NCBI RefSeq assembly: GCF_005239225.2
Contig: NC_133295.1
Location: 620,001-684,000, forward strand
Direction: 5' to 3'
Length of the DNA stretch: 64,000 nt
Origin: Populus alba
Lineage: Eukaryota; Streptophyta; Magnoliopsida; Malpighiales; Salicaceae
Made by a program: the position numbers and the translations under genes. The notes beneath the pieces were generated by a model that had not been told where the DNA came from, did not search any database, and worked only from the letters and a program-made list of their open reading frames with translations. Below, one piece after another: positions 40,338-50,306 of the stretch (positions are counted from its first letter, which is position 1; each line of letters begins with the position of its first letter).

Positions 40338-43300
40338 ATGGGGTTTTCACCACTGTCCCTCTCTCAATCTCTCTCCTTCATTCTGTTTCTCTTCCATTTC
40401 CACTCAACAATTTCATCTCCACTCTCCTCAAATTACTCTTCTTCTTCTTCTCTTTTGTGTGCTCATCACCAATCTCTTTCTCTCCTTCAATTCAAACAAT
40501 CCTTCTCCATTCAAAATAGTTCAGCTTTATTGTACAATTGTCCACATCCCTTTCCAAAAACAGAGTCATGGAAAGAGGGTACAGACTGCTGCTTGTGGGA
40601 TGGGGTCACTTGTGACCTGAAAACGGGGCATGTCACTGCACTGGACCTCTCTTGCAGCATGCTTTACGGCGCCCTCCTTCCCAATAATTCTCTCTTCTCT
40701 CTCCATCATCTTCAACAGCTCGACCTCTCCTTCAATGATTTCAACTCCTCCCATATTTCTTCTCGATTTGGCCAGTTCTCCAATCTAACACATCTTAACC
40801 TGAGTGGTTCAGATCTTGCAGGCCAAGTCCCGTCAGAAATCTCTCACCTCTCCAAAATGGTTTCTCTTGATCTCTCTTGGAACTATGATCTTGTGAGTCT
40901 AGAAGCAATTTCTTTTGACAAGCTTTCTTTTGATGATCTTGTTCGAAACCTAACCAAGCTTAGAGAACTCGATTTGAGTGGGGTAAACATGTCAAAAGGT
41001 GTTCCCGATTCCTTGATGAATCTGTCTTCTTCTCTGTCATCACTCAAACTCGATGACTGTGGATTGCAAGGAAAACTCCCATCCTCAATGGGGAAATTTA
41101 AGCACCTGCAGTACTTGGATCTTGGATGGAACAATCTTACTGGTCCAATTCCATATGGTTTTGAGCAACTCAGTGGGTTGGTTTCACTTGATCTCTTTGA
41201 CAATGACTATCTCAGTCTAGAACCGATTTCATTTGACAAGCTTGTTCGAAACCTAACCAAGCTTAGAGAACTCGATCTGAGTTGGGTAAACATGTCACTA
41301 GTTGTTCCCGATTCCTTGATGAATCTGTCTTCTTCTCTGTCATCTCTCATTCTCTATTCCTGTGGATTGCAAGGAAAACTCCCATCCTCAATGGGGAAAT
41401 TTAAGCACCTGCAGTACTTGGATCTTGGATGGAACAATCTTACTGGTCCAATTCCATATGGTTTTGAGCAACTCGGTGAGTTGGTTTCTCTTGATCTCTC
41501 TATAAACTTCTATCTAAGTCCAGAACCAATTTCTTTTGACAAGCTTGTTCAAAACCTAACCAAGCTAAGATATCTCGCATTGGGTTCTGTAAATATGTCT
41601 TTGGTTGCACCTAATTCCTTGACGAATTTGTCCTCTTCTTTGTCATCTCTTTTCCTTTGGGGTTGTGGATTGCGGGGGAAATTCCCTGGTAACATCTTTC
41701 TTCTCCCAAACCTTGAATCACTAGATCTGTCATACAACGAAGGCCTCACTGGCTCTTTTCCTTCGTCCAATTTGAGTAATGTCCTCTCTCTGTTGGATCT
41801 TTCTAATACAAGAATTTCAGTTTATTTAGAAAACAACTTAATTAGTAATCTAAAGTCATTAGAATATATGTCTCTTCGTAATTGTAACATTATAGGGTCA
41901 GATCTAGTCCTTCTCAGTAATCTCACACAGCTCATCTCTTTAGACTTTTCAAATAACAATTTTAGCAGTCAGATCCCATCATCACTTGGAAACCTTGTAC
42001 AACTTCGTTACTTGTATCTCTCTTCCAATAAATTGATGGGTCAAGTTCCAGATTCTTTAGGTAGCCTAGTCAATCTTTCATATTTAAGCTTATCAAATAA
42101 TCAACTAGTAGGCCCTATCCATTCTCAATTAAATACCCTTTCAAATCTACAATATCTATATTTATCCAATAACTTGTTTAATGGAACAATACCATCCTTT
42201 TTGCTTGATCTTCCTTCTTTACAATATCTTGACCTTCATAACAATAATCTCATAGGCAATATAAGTGAACTCCAACACGATTCATTGACTTACCTTGATT
42301 TGAGCAATAACCACTTGCATGGTCCAATCCCAAGTTCGATTTTCAAACTAAAGAACTTGGAAGCCCTTATTCTTGCGTCCAATAGTAAATTGATAGGTGA
42401 GATTTCTTCTTCTATTTGCAAGCTGAGATTCCTTCTGGTCCTGGACTTGTCCAACAACAGCTTGAGTGGTTCTATGCCACAATGTTTTGGGAACTTCAGC
42501 AACATGCTCTCAGTATTGCATCTAGGTATGAACAATCTTCAAGGCACTGTCCCATTAATATTTTCAAAGGATAATATCTTGGAATATCTCAACCTCAATG
42601 GAAATGAATTAGAAGGGAAAATACCACCGTCTATAATCAACTGCACAATGTTGGAAGTTATTGATCTTGGCAACAATAAGATTGAGGATACATTTCCCTA
42701 CTTTCTAGAAACGCTTCCAGAGCTCCAAATTCTTGTCCTTAAATCCAATAAACTCCAAGGTTTTGTGAAGGGTCCGACTGCATATAATTCCTTCTCTAAA
42801 TTACGAATTTTTGACATCTCTCACAACAATTTTAGTGGGCCATTGCCAACCGGGTATTTCAATAGTCTTGAAGCAATGATGGCCTCGGATCAGAACATGA
42901 TTTATATGAGGGCAGCTAATTACACTGGCTATGTCTATTCCATAGAAATGACATGGAAAGGTGTAGAAATTGAGTTTACGAAGATCCGAAGTACTATCAG
43001 AGTACTTGATTTGTCAAACAACAATTTCACCGGAGAGATTCCAAAAGTGATAGGAAAGCTTAAAGCACTCCAACAGCTCAACCTTTCTCATAATTACCTT
43101 GCAGGTCATATCCAATCATCATTAGGAAATTTGACCAATTTGGAATCATTAGATCTATCTTCAAATTTGCTTACCGGAAGGATTCCAACGCAGCTGGGGG
43201 GTCTAACATTTCTTGCAATCCTAAACCTTTCACATAACCAACTCGAGGGGCCCATACCAAGTGGAGAGCAATTCAACACCTTTGATGCAAGCTCATTTGA

Positions 43301-43601
43301 AGGAAACTTGGGTTTATGTGGATTTCAAGTACTGAAAGAATGCTACCGTGATGAGGCACTATCATTACCGCCATCAAGCTTTCATGAAGGAGATGATTCA
43401 ACATTGTTTGGAGAAGGATTTGGATGGAAAGCTGTGACAATGGGGTATGGATGCGGGTTTGTGTTTGGAGTTGCAACGGGATACGTTGTGTTTAGAACAA
43501 AAAAGCCTTCATGGTTTCTTAGGATGGTTGAAGATAAATGGAATCTCCCGAGCAAAAAAACAAAGAAGAATGCTGGCAGATATGGTGCTAGAAGAAACTA
43601 A
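40338..43601 (+). CDS. Cf-type LRR receptor-like protein (RLP), intact
   Basis: This is a single-exon gene for a 1087-residue plasma-membrane RLP without a kinase. The family senses microbial or developmental signals at the cell surface and works with SOBIR1/BAK1-type kinases (family knowledge). In order it has a signal peptide (1 to about 27), an LRR N-terminal cap (about 41-103, with 'TDCCLWDGVTCD'), about 30 LRRs, an island (about 840-886, with 'YSIEMTWKGVEIEFTKI'), four more LRRs (887 to about 985), an acidic juxtamembrane part, a membrane helix (about 1032-1054) and a 33-residue basic tail. The 30+island+4 layout is the Cf/RLP hallmark. The in-frame ATGs at 40269 and 40314 are not favoured: the first lies before the expected transcript start, and neither is kept in the other RLP copies, which start at MGFS. 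A four-LRR block is tandemly repeated with a 303-bp period. It is the only intact host gene in the window. Its ligand is unknown. Confidence 0.95.
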   Translation: MGFSPLSLSQSLSFILFLFHFHSTISSPLSSNYSSSSSLLCAHHQSLSLLQFKQSFSIQNSSALLYNCPHPFPKTESWKEGTDCCLWDGVTCDLKTGHVTALDLSCSMLYGALLPNNSLFSLHHLQQLDLSFNDFNSSHISSRFGQFSNLTHLNLSGSDLAGQVPSEISHLSKMVSLDLSWNYDLVSLEAISFDKLSFDDLVRNLTKLRELDLSGVNMSKGVPDSLMNLSSSLSSLKLDDCGLQGKLPSSMGKFKHLQYLDLGWNNLTGPIPYGFEQLSGLVSLDLFDNDYLSLEPISFDKLVRNLTKLRELDLSWVNMSLVVPDSLMNLSSSLSSLILYSCGLQGKLPSSMGKFKHLQYLDLGWNNLTGPIPYGFEQLGELVSLDLSINFYLSPEPISFDKLVQNLTKLRYLALGSVNMSLVAPNSLTNLSSSLSSLFLWGCGLRGKFPGNIFLLPNLESLDLSYNEGLTGSFPSSNLSNVLSLLDLSNTRISVYLENNLISNLKSLEYMSLRNCNIIGSDLVLLSNLTQLISLDFSNNNFSSQIPSSLGNLVQLRYLYLSSNKLMGQVPDSLGSLVNLSYLSLSNNQLVGPIHSQLNTLSNLQYLYLSNNLFNGTIPSFLLDLPSLQYLDLHNNNLIGNISELQHDSLTYLDLSNNHLHGPIPSSIFKLKNLEALILASNSKLIGEISSSICKLRFLLVLDLSNNSLSGSMPQCFGNFSNMLSVLHLGMNNLQGTVPLIFSKDNILEYLNLNGNELEGKIPPSIINCTMLEVIDLGNNKIEDTFPYFLETLPELQILVLKSNKLQGFVKGPTAYNSFSKLRIFDISHNNFSGPLPTGYFNSLEAMMASDQNMIYMRAANYTGYVYSIEMTWKGVEIEFTKIRSTIRVLDLSNNNFTGEIPKVIGKLKALQQLNLSHNYLAGHIQSSLGNLTNLESLDLSSNLLTGRIPTQLGGLTFLAILNLSHNQLEGPIPSGEQFNTFDASSFEGNLGLCGFQVLKECYRDEALSLPPSSFHEGDDSTLFGEGFGWKAVTMGYGCGFVFGVATGYVVFRTKKPSWFLRMVEDKWNLPSKKTKKNAGRYGARRN
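40941..41846 (+). repeat. 303-bp tandem repeat inside the RLP gene
   Basis: The phrase 'gtt(c)aaaacctaaccaagct' begins at 40941, 41244 and 41547, exactly 303 bp (101 codons, four LRRs) apart. Units 1 and 2 are nearly identical over their whole length. Unit 3 is more diverged and loses similarity after 'FDKLVQNLTKLR...NLSSSLSSL'. The array end is approximate. Confidence 0.9.
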
Positions 43602-43960
43602 ATAATGCAATTGATATTTTCAAGTAAGTTTTGCAAGCATTTGAGTTTTCAAATTGTATGTTCACAGTTTATGTTAGGCTATCTTTTCTTTACTATTTCA
43701 TTTGATCAGTCTTACCTTTCTAATTTTGCAGTACAAACAAGATATCAAGTGGATCAACAATAGGGTGGCAAATTCATAGTATTGGATAATTTTATTTTTT
43801 TGTAGTTTACATAATACTTCTATGAAAAAGAATTCATGCATGTAACAAGTTTGTGTTAACTATAAAATCACTTAAATAAATTTCTGTTTTTGGGAGTATT
43901 TTGAAAGTTATAGAGTTATGAATGGATTGAAGCAATTCTTGTAAAGTTAATAGAGCATCC
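43602..43960 (+). other. RLP 3' UTR with intron 43624-43731
   Basis: 'CAA|GTAAGT' at 43624 and 'TTTTGCAG' ending at 43731 mark a 108-nt intron starting 22 nt after the stop. The RLP pseudogene at 22.8 kb keeps the same donor, acceptor and length (107 nt), which argues that it is spliced. A junction this close to the stop should not trigger nonsense-mediated decay. The following 'aaatttctgtttttgggagt' region is also shared by both copies. Confidence 0.7.
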
Positions 43961-44186
43961 AACAAAATCTTGCTGCTAATAAAGATCCTTCAGTAAGGAC
44001 AAGTTAGGAATGTTCACAAAGTACTACCTTGCTTTCATTATCAGAGTGAAACTAAATTTCACTCAACATAATCGGTGGGTGACAGCAAGTTTTAGAATAA
44101 CAATGCAATGATTTTAAACCATCATTGTTTTGCTAATGCAAGACAAAGCTCAAGCACAAGAGAGGCACTTCAAATGCGATCTATAC
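43940..44186 (-). repeat. Msp1 intron segment, third copy (left of LINE)
   Basis: 'cttgctgctaataaagatc', 'ggacaagttaggaatgttca', 'gtgggtgacagcaagtttta' and 'atgcgatctatac' match 24845-25080 of arm 2. The copy is cut at 44186 by the LINE and resumes at 48647. Confidence 0.85.
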
Positions 44187-44317
44187 TTTTTTTTTTGATA
44201 GTAAACGAGATAATTATATATTAAATAAGCAGCCCTATCAAGTAAGTGGGGCTGAACGAAAGATAGAATACAATGGGAATATGAAGAAAGAAAAGACCAA
44301 AGTGATGAGGGACTTAA

Positions 44318-47300
44318 TTAGTTAGTCCAGTTCATAATACATTCAGGATTTCTAAAAAGATCTGAGCCTGTATAGCTGAAATTTGTAACTGAGGACTTCA
44401 ACCAGAAAGCCAAACGGTGAAAAGTGAGATCAAAAATCATATCCCAATCAGGAGCCTTGGATTCGAAGATTAGGCGGTTGCGCGCTATCCAAATTGACCA
44501 ATACAGACCTTTACAGAGGAGTGTAATAGCACGACGCTGAAATTTTCCATTAATCAATCCGGACCATTCCTGCAGATTTTGATTTGGGTCTTTGTGTAGA
44601 CAACCTGAGCACCCGAACCATTTCAAGAAACGACCCCAAAGAGACCATGTTATAGGACACCAATGGAAAAGATGATTAATTGTCTCGGTTTCCTTGCAGC
44701 AGAATGGGCAGTGAGATTCCTCATAATTTATGATTCTCCTCTCAGCTAAAAAACTTCTTGTACTCAAACCTCCATGAAGAAGAAGCCAAATGAACACATC
44801 CACTTTTGGGGGGGCATAACCATTCCATAGCAGAGTAAGGGAGTGATTATTTTCAATGACCGATAGACTATCAAAGAAGAGGCGACCTGATTGAGCTGAG
44901 TACATGCCAGAGCTGTGGAATTTCCATAACTTGCAGTCTGCACCATCTGAGAAAAGGAGACCACGCTGCACCTCTGCGATCAAGCTCTCCCTTTGGCAGA
45001 TCTCACGAGGCCGAAGGGTTCTTCTCCAGGAAAGGTTTAAAGATGCATCTGTCAAATTGTATATATCTGCAAGGTTGGTGTTTTGCTGCAAGGAGAGGTT
45101 ATAAAGTCTGGGGAATAAGAGTTGGAGATTGGTTGCAGAGCCGAGCCAAGAGTCAGTCCAAAACCGGATGTTCCTCCCGTCACCCACCTTGAACCCGACA
45201 TTTTGCATGTAAAAGATTGGCTATGTTTTGTGTTGAGAAGATTGCCGAAAACAATGCCATGCCAAGTTGGAGATAAAGAACCTGCAAACTCAGGGATACC
45301 ATTTATAAAGTGAGGTCGGTATTTTAGAAGAATGTGTTCTTGCCAGCCTCCTGCCACTCCATTGTCTAGATTCCATATCCATTTAAAAGAGCAAAGCCAG
45401 ATTTTTGTTGTGGATGGATCCCAACCCGAGACCACCAGAAGATTTATCCTTTATTACCTTATGCCAAGCCACCTTAAAAAGGCCATGAGAAGTTGAGCTT
45501 CCTTTCCAAAGGAAAGACCGGGTTAGAGAAGAGATGGCTTTAGTAACACCCTTTGGCATAGCAAAAACTGACATGTAAAACAGAGGAAGAGAGCTCAAGA
45601 CTGATTTAATTAGACATAACCTTCCCGCCATGCTCAAAAAATTCCCTTTCCATGTGAGTAGCTTTGCTCTGATAGTGGACAACACTGGTTTCCAAGTAGA
45701 GATTCTGCTGGGATTGGCTCCAAGAGGTAGTCCAAGGTACCTAACCGGGAAAGTATCACTACGACAGAAGACTGAGTTCGCCAGGCTAGAGGTGTAGTCG
45801 TTGTCCAAGTTGATACCTATTAGTGAGCTTTTATAGAAGTTAACTTTCAGTCCGGAAATGATCTCAAACCAACATAGAATCCTCTTGGCATGTAGAAGAG
45901 AGGGAAAATCATTTGGCAAGAAAATCAGAGAGTCGTCGGCATATTGCAAATGAGTTAAGTAATGACTTGGGGTAGTCTGTAAGCCTTTGAAGTAACCTGA
46001 AGCTGATGCCCTATTGAATAAAACTGTCAATCCCTCAACTGCAATGTCAAATAGGAATGGAGAGAGTGGGTCCCCTTGCCTGAGACCCCTCTCCAAACTA
46101 AATTCTCTACTAGGAGAACCGTTTATCAAGATGGCTAATTTTGAAGTGGATAAGCATTCGAATATCAGCTTCCTCCAGTGTGAGCCAAAACCCATGTATC
46201 CCATACTTGTGTCAATATGTTCCCATAAAATTGAGTCAAAGGCTTTATGGAAATCTACCTTCAATAAGAGACCATGCTTCTTCTTGCTACGCACACCATG
46301 GACAACCTCATTTGCTATCATGAACCCATCTAGAATCTGACGCCCAGCAATAAATGCAGACTGGTTAACACTGATCACATCTGTCATGACATGACGAAGC
46401 CTAGTGGACAGTAGCTTTGCCACTATTTTGTATAGCCCGTGAATCAGGCTTATCGGACGAAAATGGGAGAATCTGCTCGGCTCCTTTGATTTCGGAATCA
46501 GAGTTACAAAAGAAGAGTTGATACCCTTTGGAAGTTTACCAGTTCTGAAAAAACTTTTAACCAACATAAAAACCTCTGAGCTGATGATATTCCATACCTT
46601 TTTATAGAAACAAAAGGTGAAACCATCAGGGCCAGGGGCTTTGGAACCATCACAGTCCCACACAGCTTGCTTCACTTCTTTCCATTGAAGGTGGTCTTTC
46701 TAGCCAAATTGATTTGGCTTCTGAAATTTTAGAGAACCCCGAACCTCCCATTTCAATTCTTTTGCATGTTGGTTTGCGAAACAAGGATGAAAAGAAGTTG
46801 ACAGCGCCTTCTTTTATATCATTTGAGGAGACTAGATGACTGCCATTATGATCAATCTTACTAATGTAGTTGCGGCCCTTCCTTAGACTTGCTGATATGT
46901 GGAAAAAACGAGTGTTCTTATCCCCCATTTTACACCAATTTTGACGAGATTTTTTGCCTCCACATATCTTCCACCCTTCTGTTAACTTCCCATTGCTCAG
47001 AATTCAGCCCCTGGAGCTTTGTTTTTTCGGTCTCCGATAAGAGACGCACTTCGCTTAAGTTCTCAAGCGTTGTGATGGAGTTCTGGATGTCTGCAAGTTT
47101 TAAATTTTGATCCCCGAAAGTGGATTTATTCCATTGTCTCAGCTTTTTTCCCATGTTCCCCAACTTCTTAATCAAACTAAACTCACCTGGAAATTCCTTG
47201 CAGCTTTCAGACCAGAGGGCCTCAAAATCTGTTAAGAAAGAAGGGTGCGACAGCCAGCAATTTATGAAACGAAACGGCTTCCACCCCCAGTCTACCTCCG

Positions 47301-47990
47301 GGCTTTGGAGAATCAGCTGACAGTGATCGGACAGCCCTCTAGGGTAGCGGCAGAGAGATAGAGACGGGAACTGTAGATGAAAGTCCGGGGAAGCGAAAGC
47401 TCTGTCAATGCGGCTCATAGAACCACCCCTAAACCAAGTGAACCGATGCCCTTGCAAATTGAATTCAACCAGTTCACAGTCTGATATGAATTTGCGGAAT
47501 GAAGTTGAACCTGAAGAATTGAGGTGACCACTACTTCTCTCATGAGCGTGTAAAGTTTCGTTGAAGTCGCCTAGCACCACCAATGGCAGTTCGAAAGCAA
47601 ACTTAAGAGTGGTGATTTCTTCCCACATATTAGCACGGTCCTTCACTGAAGATGCAGCATATACACCAATTATCATACAAGTAAAGGAAGAGGGAATATG
47701 CGTGCCGCATAGGCTGATCCACTGCCCCCCAAATTCTACCGAGCTAACTTCAAAGACAGAGCTATCCCACATTGCTATAATCCCTCCTGATTTCCCTATA
47801 GATTCTAGAAAAGCCCATTTGACAGTTGCAATATTCCACAGATTTCTAATGAAGGAGTCACAACAGTTGTTTTTCTTTGTTTCTAAAAGAAAACAGATGC
47901 CAATATTATTTTTTTATAAGCCTATTCCGGATTGAATTTTTCTTGTGTGACATGCCTAAACCACAGCTGTTCCAAGCAAAGATATTCATA
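44318..47990 (-). pseudogene. LINE 1 ORF2 (endonuclease-RT), frameshifted
   Basis: It starts MNIFAWNSCGLGMSHKKNSI at 47990. A one-base shift in an A run (about 47910) leads to 'GICFLLETKK'. Endonuclease motifs follow ('VVLGDFNETL', 'SRIDRAF', 'GLSDHCQLI'), then shifts near 46935 and 46680. The reverse transcriptase has 'GSKAPGPDGFTFCFYK', 'NQSAFIAGRQI', 'RQGDPLSPFLFDI' and the catalytic 'QYADDS'. Another shift near 45400-45200 precedes the C-terminal zf-RVT-like part ('CPFCCKETETINHLFHWCP') that ends at 44318. No RNase H domain is seen. Confidence 0.85.
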
Positions 47991-48037
47991 AAAAGAGCAA
48001 AAGACCAAGGCAGGCTAGACTTATCAGGATAAAGAAC

Positions 48038-48646
48038 TTACAACTGGTTAACTGATGTCCACTCATCAACTTCTCTATCAATATTTCTCATTATTCCTTC
48101 TTTGAACCCTTTTAGTTCTTGCGGGTTTCCCAAACCTAGAGCCACAACATCTTGTATCATTTCTTGAGTCTCCTTTTCACTGTCAAACCCATTGTCTTGA
48201 TGCTTCGTACAAGTGATCTGAAACCGAACATTTCCTTGTTGGATTCCTGAGTTTAAGGAGTCAGAAGAATCACAATCCTCCATAGTGTTAGCAACACTAC
48301 CACTGGCTTGCAACAACTTCAGTTTTCTTGTTTTGCTGCTTTTCTCGTTTGTGTTTTCAATGGTTGCGTCTGAAAATGTTTGTGGGTTGCTTTGAGGGTT
48401 CAACAGGGGTGGTAAATGGTGATGCATGACACTGGTTTCATCATCCGTGGAGGCATAGTTATGGTTCTTTCCAATGTCGGATGACTTAATAGCAGGGGAT
48501 GGTGTGGTGTCTTGTAGAGGTGTGTTGTTTTGGGTGTTGGTTACCTTCATTGCAAAAAGGTTGAGTGCTCCATTAGGTATATGAGCTGCAAAAGATTTAA
48601 CTTTCAACACATTCTTCTTTTTGTTGAAAGAAGATTTAGGCGCATT
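48038..48646 (-). pseudogene. LINE 1 ORF1, C-terminal part, fused to Msp1 exon
   Basis: About 200 residues rich in Ser, Thr, Asn and Gln end in 'REVDEWTSVNQL', parallel to 'QEEVDWRAVQ' at the end of LINE 2 ORF1. The N-terminal RRM is absent. The frame is open across the insertion junction and continues upstream into the Msp1-like exon, giving a 314-residue chimaeric frame (48038-48982). ORF2 begins about 50 bp after the stop. Confidence 0.65.
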
Positions 48647-48975
48647 TATACTCACCGAGCTATACTCACCGAGCTTTTGTGCATCGTCAAACCACTTTTG
48701 TGCATCGTCAAACCACTTGCTCATCAGATTAGAGATCCTCACATTTATAAAAACAGCTCCAGAGTCTCTGACAATAGCTTTTGCAAGCATGGTCTTCCCT
48801 GTGCCTGGAGGTCCATATAACAATACCCCTTTTTGTTTGGTAAGACTCAGAAACTCAACTCGTTTCCCGTGTGAGAAGAGCTCAGATTTCCGCAGAGGAA
48901 GAATCACCAGTTCATACAAAGCTTGCTTGATAGATTCCAATCCTCCAATTGATTCAAAAATAAAAATACACAATT
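48647..48975 (-). pseudogene. Msp1/ATAD1-like AAA ATPase exon, third copy
   Basis: The exon keeps the Gly-Gly 'SIGGLESIKQALYELVILPL' that is mutated in both inverted arms, and Walker A (GPPGTGKT). It has a 15-bp-scale insertion that turns 'GKLLGPQ' into 'GKRVEFLSLTKQ'. Near its 3' end a 21-bp tandem duplication repeats 'KWFDDAQ', and a 14-bp tandem duplication ('tatactcaccgagc', 48647-48660 and 48661-48674) doubles the splice-donor region. The LINE follows directly. It is non-functional as an ATPase. Confidence 0.8.
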
Positions 48976-48982
48976 GCAGCAT

Positions 48983-49508
48983 ATTGATAAACCATTAAAC
49001 CGACCATAAATTTTAAAGCCTCTATCCCAATCAATTACATTTTCAACATGAGAACATGGCCATATTCAATAGTGTTTAGAGGATAGCCATATTCAATTGC
49101 ACCCAGAAGGTTTCATAATTGAAAAGTTGGTTTTCGAATCCAAATTTCATCAGGCATAGAAAGAACTAATATCTATATTTTCCAGTTATAGCAATCATAT
49201 TGGTTCAAGGCCAAGTCTTCAAATTTAATTCCTTCCAACTATGAACCTTTCCCAGTCAGTCACGCAAGAGGCTAATACTGAACATAGTAGCCATCAGCGT
49301 TCACATAGTATCATTTTCAAAAAAGGTGGACTCACATAAATGGAACTAATCATGTGCCATTAGTTTATGATATAGCAGAGACTCAAATCGACTCCATACG
49401 ATGGATATTTTCATATATTCAGTTGACATTAGAAACTGAGTATTTGTTGCTTGGTAGCAGCCAACAAAGTATAGACAGTCTAGAAAACAAATGGCAAGTT
49501 TGAAGACA
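48983..49508 (-). repeat. Msp1 upstream flank, third copy
   Basis: 'aaaccgaccataaattttaa', 'gaacatggccatat', 'ggttcaaggccaagtcttca' and 'gactcacataaatg' match 25340-25930 of arm 2. Homology ends near 'aatggcaagtttgaagacac', whereas arms 1 and 2 continue for about 500 bp more. Confidence 0.85.
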
Positions 49509-50108
49509 CTACAATAATTAATATTGCGTTTACATTGTTTTTAAAAATACTTTTCAAAATATGTTTAAATGGGGAAAACATCATCAGCTTAATATTTTTC
49601 ATGAGCTTTTTTGATAATTTTAATATACAAAACACTGAAAATATGTAAAAAAAAAAACAATATTTTTTTAATCAAAATACATTTTTATAAAAACACTTGC
49701 ATTGCATGACCAAACACATTTATATTAAATGTGTGTTTAGTATTGTACAAGATAATTTTCAAAAGCATTTTTTACTTGAAAAAATATTAAAATATTTTTT
49801 AATTTTTTTAACACCAACACACCAAAACTATATATTAAAAAAAAACATTTTTAAAGTTAAACACTCTTTTAAAAATCAAAAAAAAAAAAGCATAATCTAT
49901 TGCAATTTCTAAGTTCTTTACATTACGGTCAAGCATTAACTTTCGTTTTATCTCTTTTTTCTTCTTAAGTTTAATATTTATGGTATTCTCGTACGTACCA
50001 ATCTTTTTCTAAACATTAAGCACATCATCTCATGTGGATTCTAAACATTAAACACTAAACATTAAAAATGCATCTCTCATGTGAATTCAAGCATCGAGCA
50101 ATGTGAGA
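49509..50108. other. AT-rich spacer with dispersed short repeats
   Basis: Two AT-rich blocks, one at 49530-49690 and one at 49720-49880 ('gtgtttagtattgtacaag', 'atattaaaatattttttaa', 'aacaccaacac'), belong to a short dispersed repeat family. 'cattaa(a/g)cac' phrases recur near 50010-50060. No gene is seen. Confidence 0.5.
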
Positions 50109-50306
50109 ATTTTTTTGGAATAAGTCGATATATTGAAAGGGCTAACCAGAAGGTAGCCAAAAACAAGATACATGAAAAAAAAAAAAAAAAAAGAGAATCA
50201 CAATAACAAAAAGCAAACACAAAAAGAAAGGAAAAGAAAGTCAACAGATACATAACCGAAAAAGGACATTAGGAATGAAGAAGCTGATACGCCATGCTTA
50301 AAGCCT

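Larger units (their letters stand above)
44187..48646 (-). mobile_element. L1-type LINE 1, nearly full ORF2
   Basis: The poly(A) tail shows as ten T at 44187-44196. The element runs leftward on the minus strand: the end of ORF1 (48646-48038), then ORF2 with endonuclease, reverse transcriptase and a C-terminal zinc-binding region. It inserted into the Msp1 intron/exon border: 'ctatac' on the left and 'tatac' at 48647 on the right suggest a short target duplication. ORF1 is 5'-truncated. ORF2 has several frameshifts, so the copy is inactive. Confidence 0.85.

Noticed and set aside
40566..43476. Antisense frames in the RLP gene
   Set aside because: They are shadows of the LRR coding strand, caused by its repetitive codon pattern.
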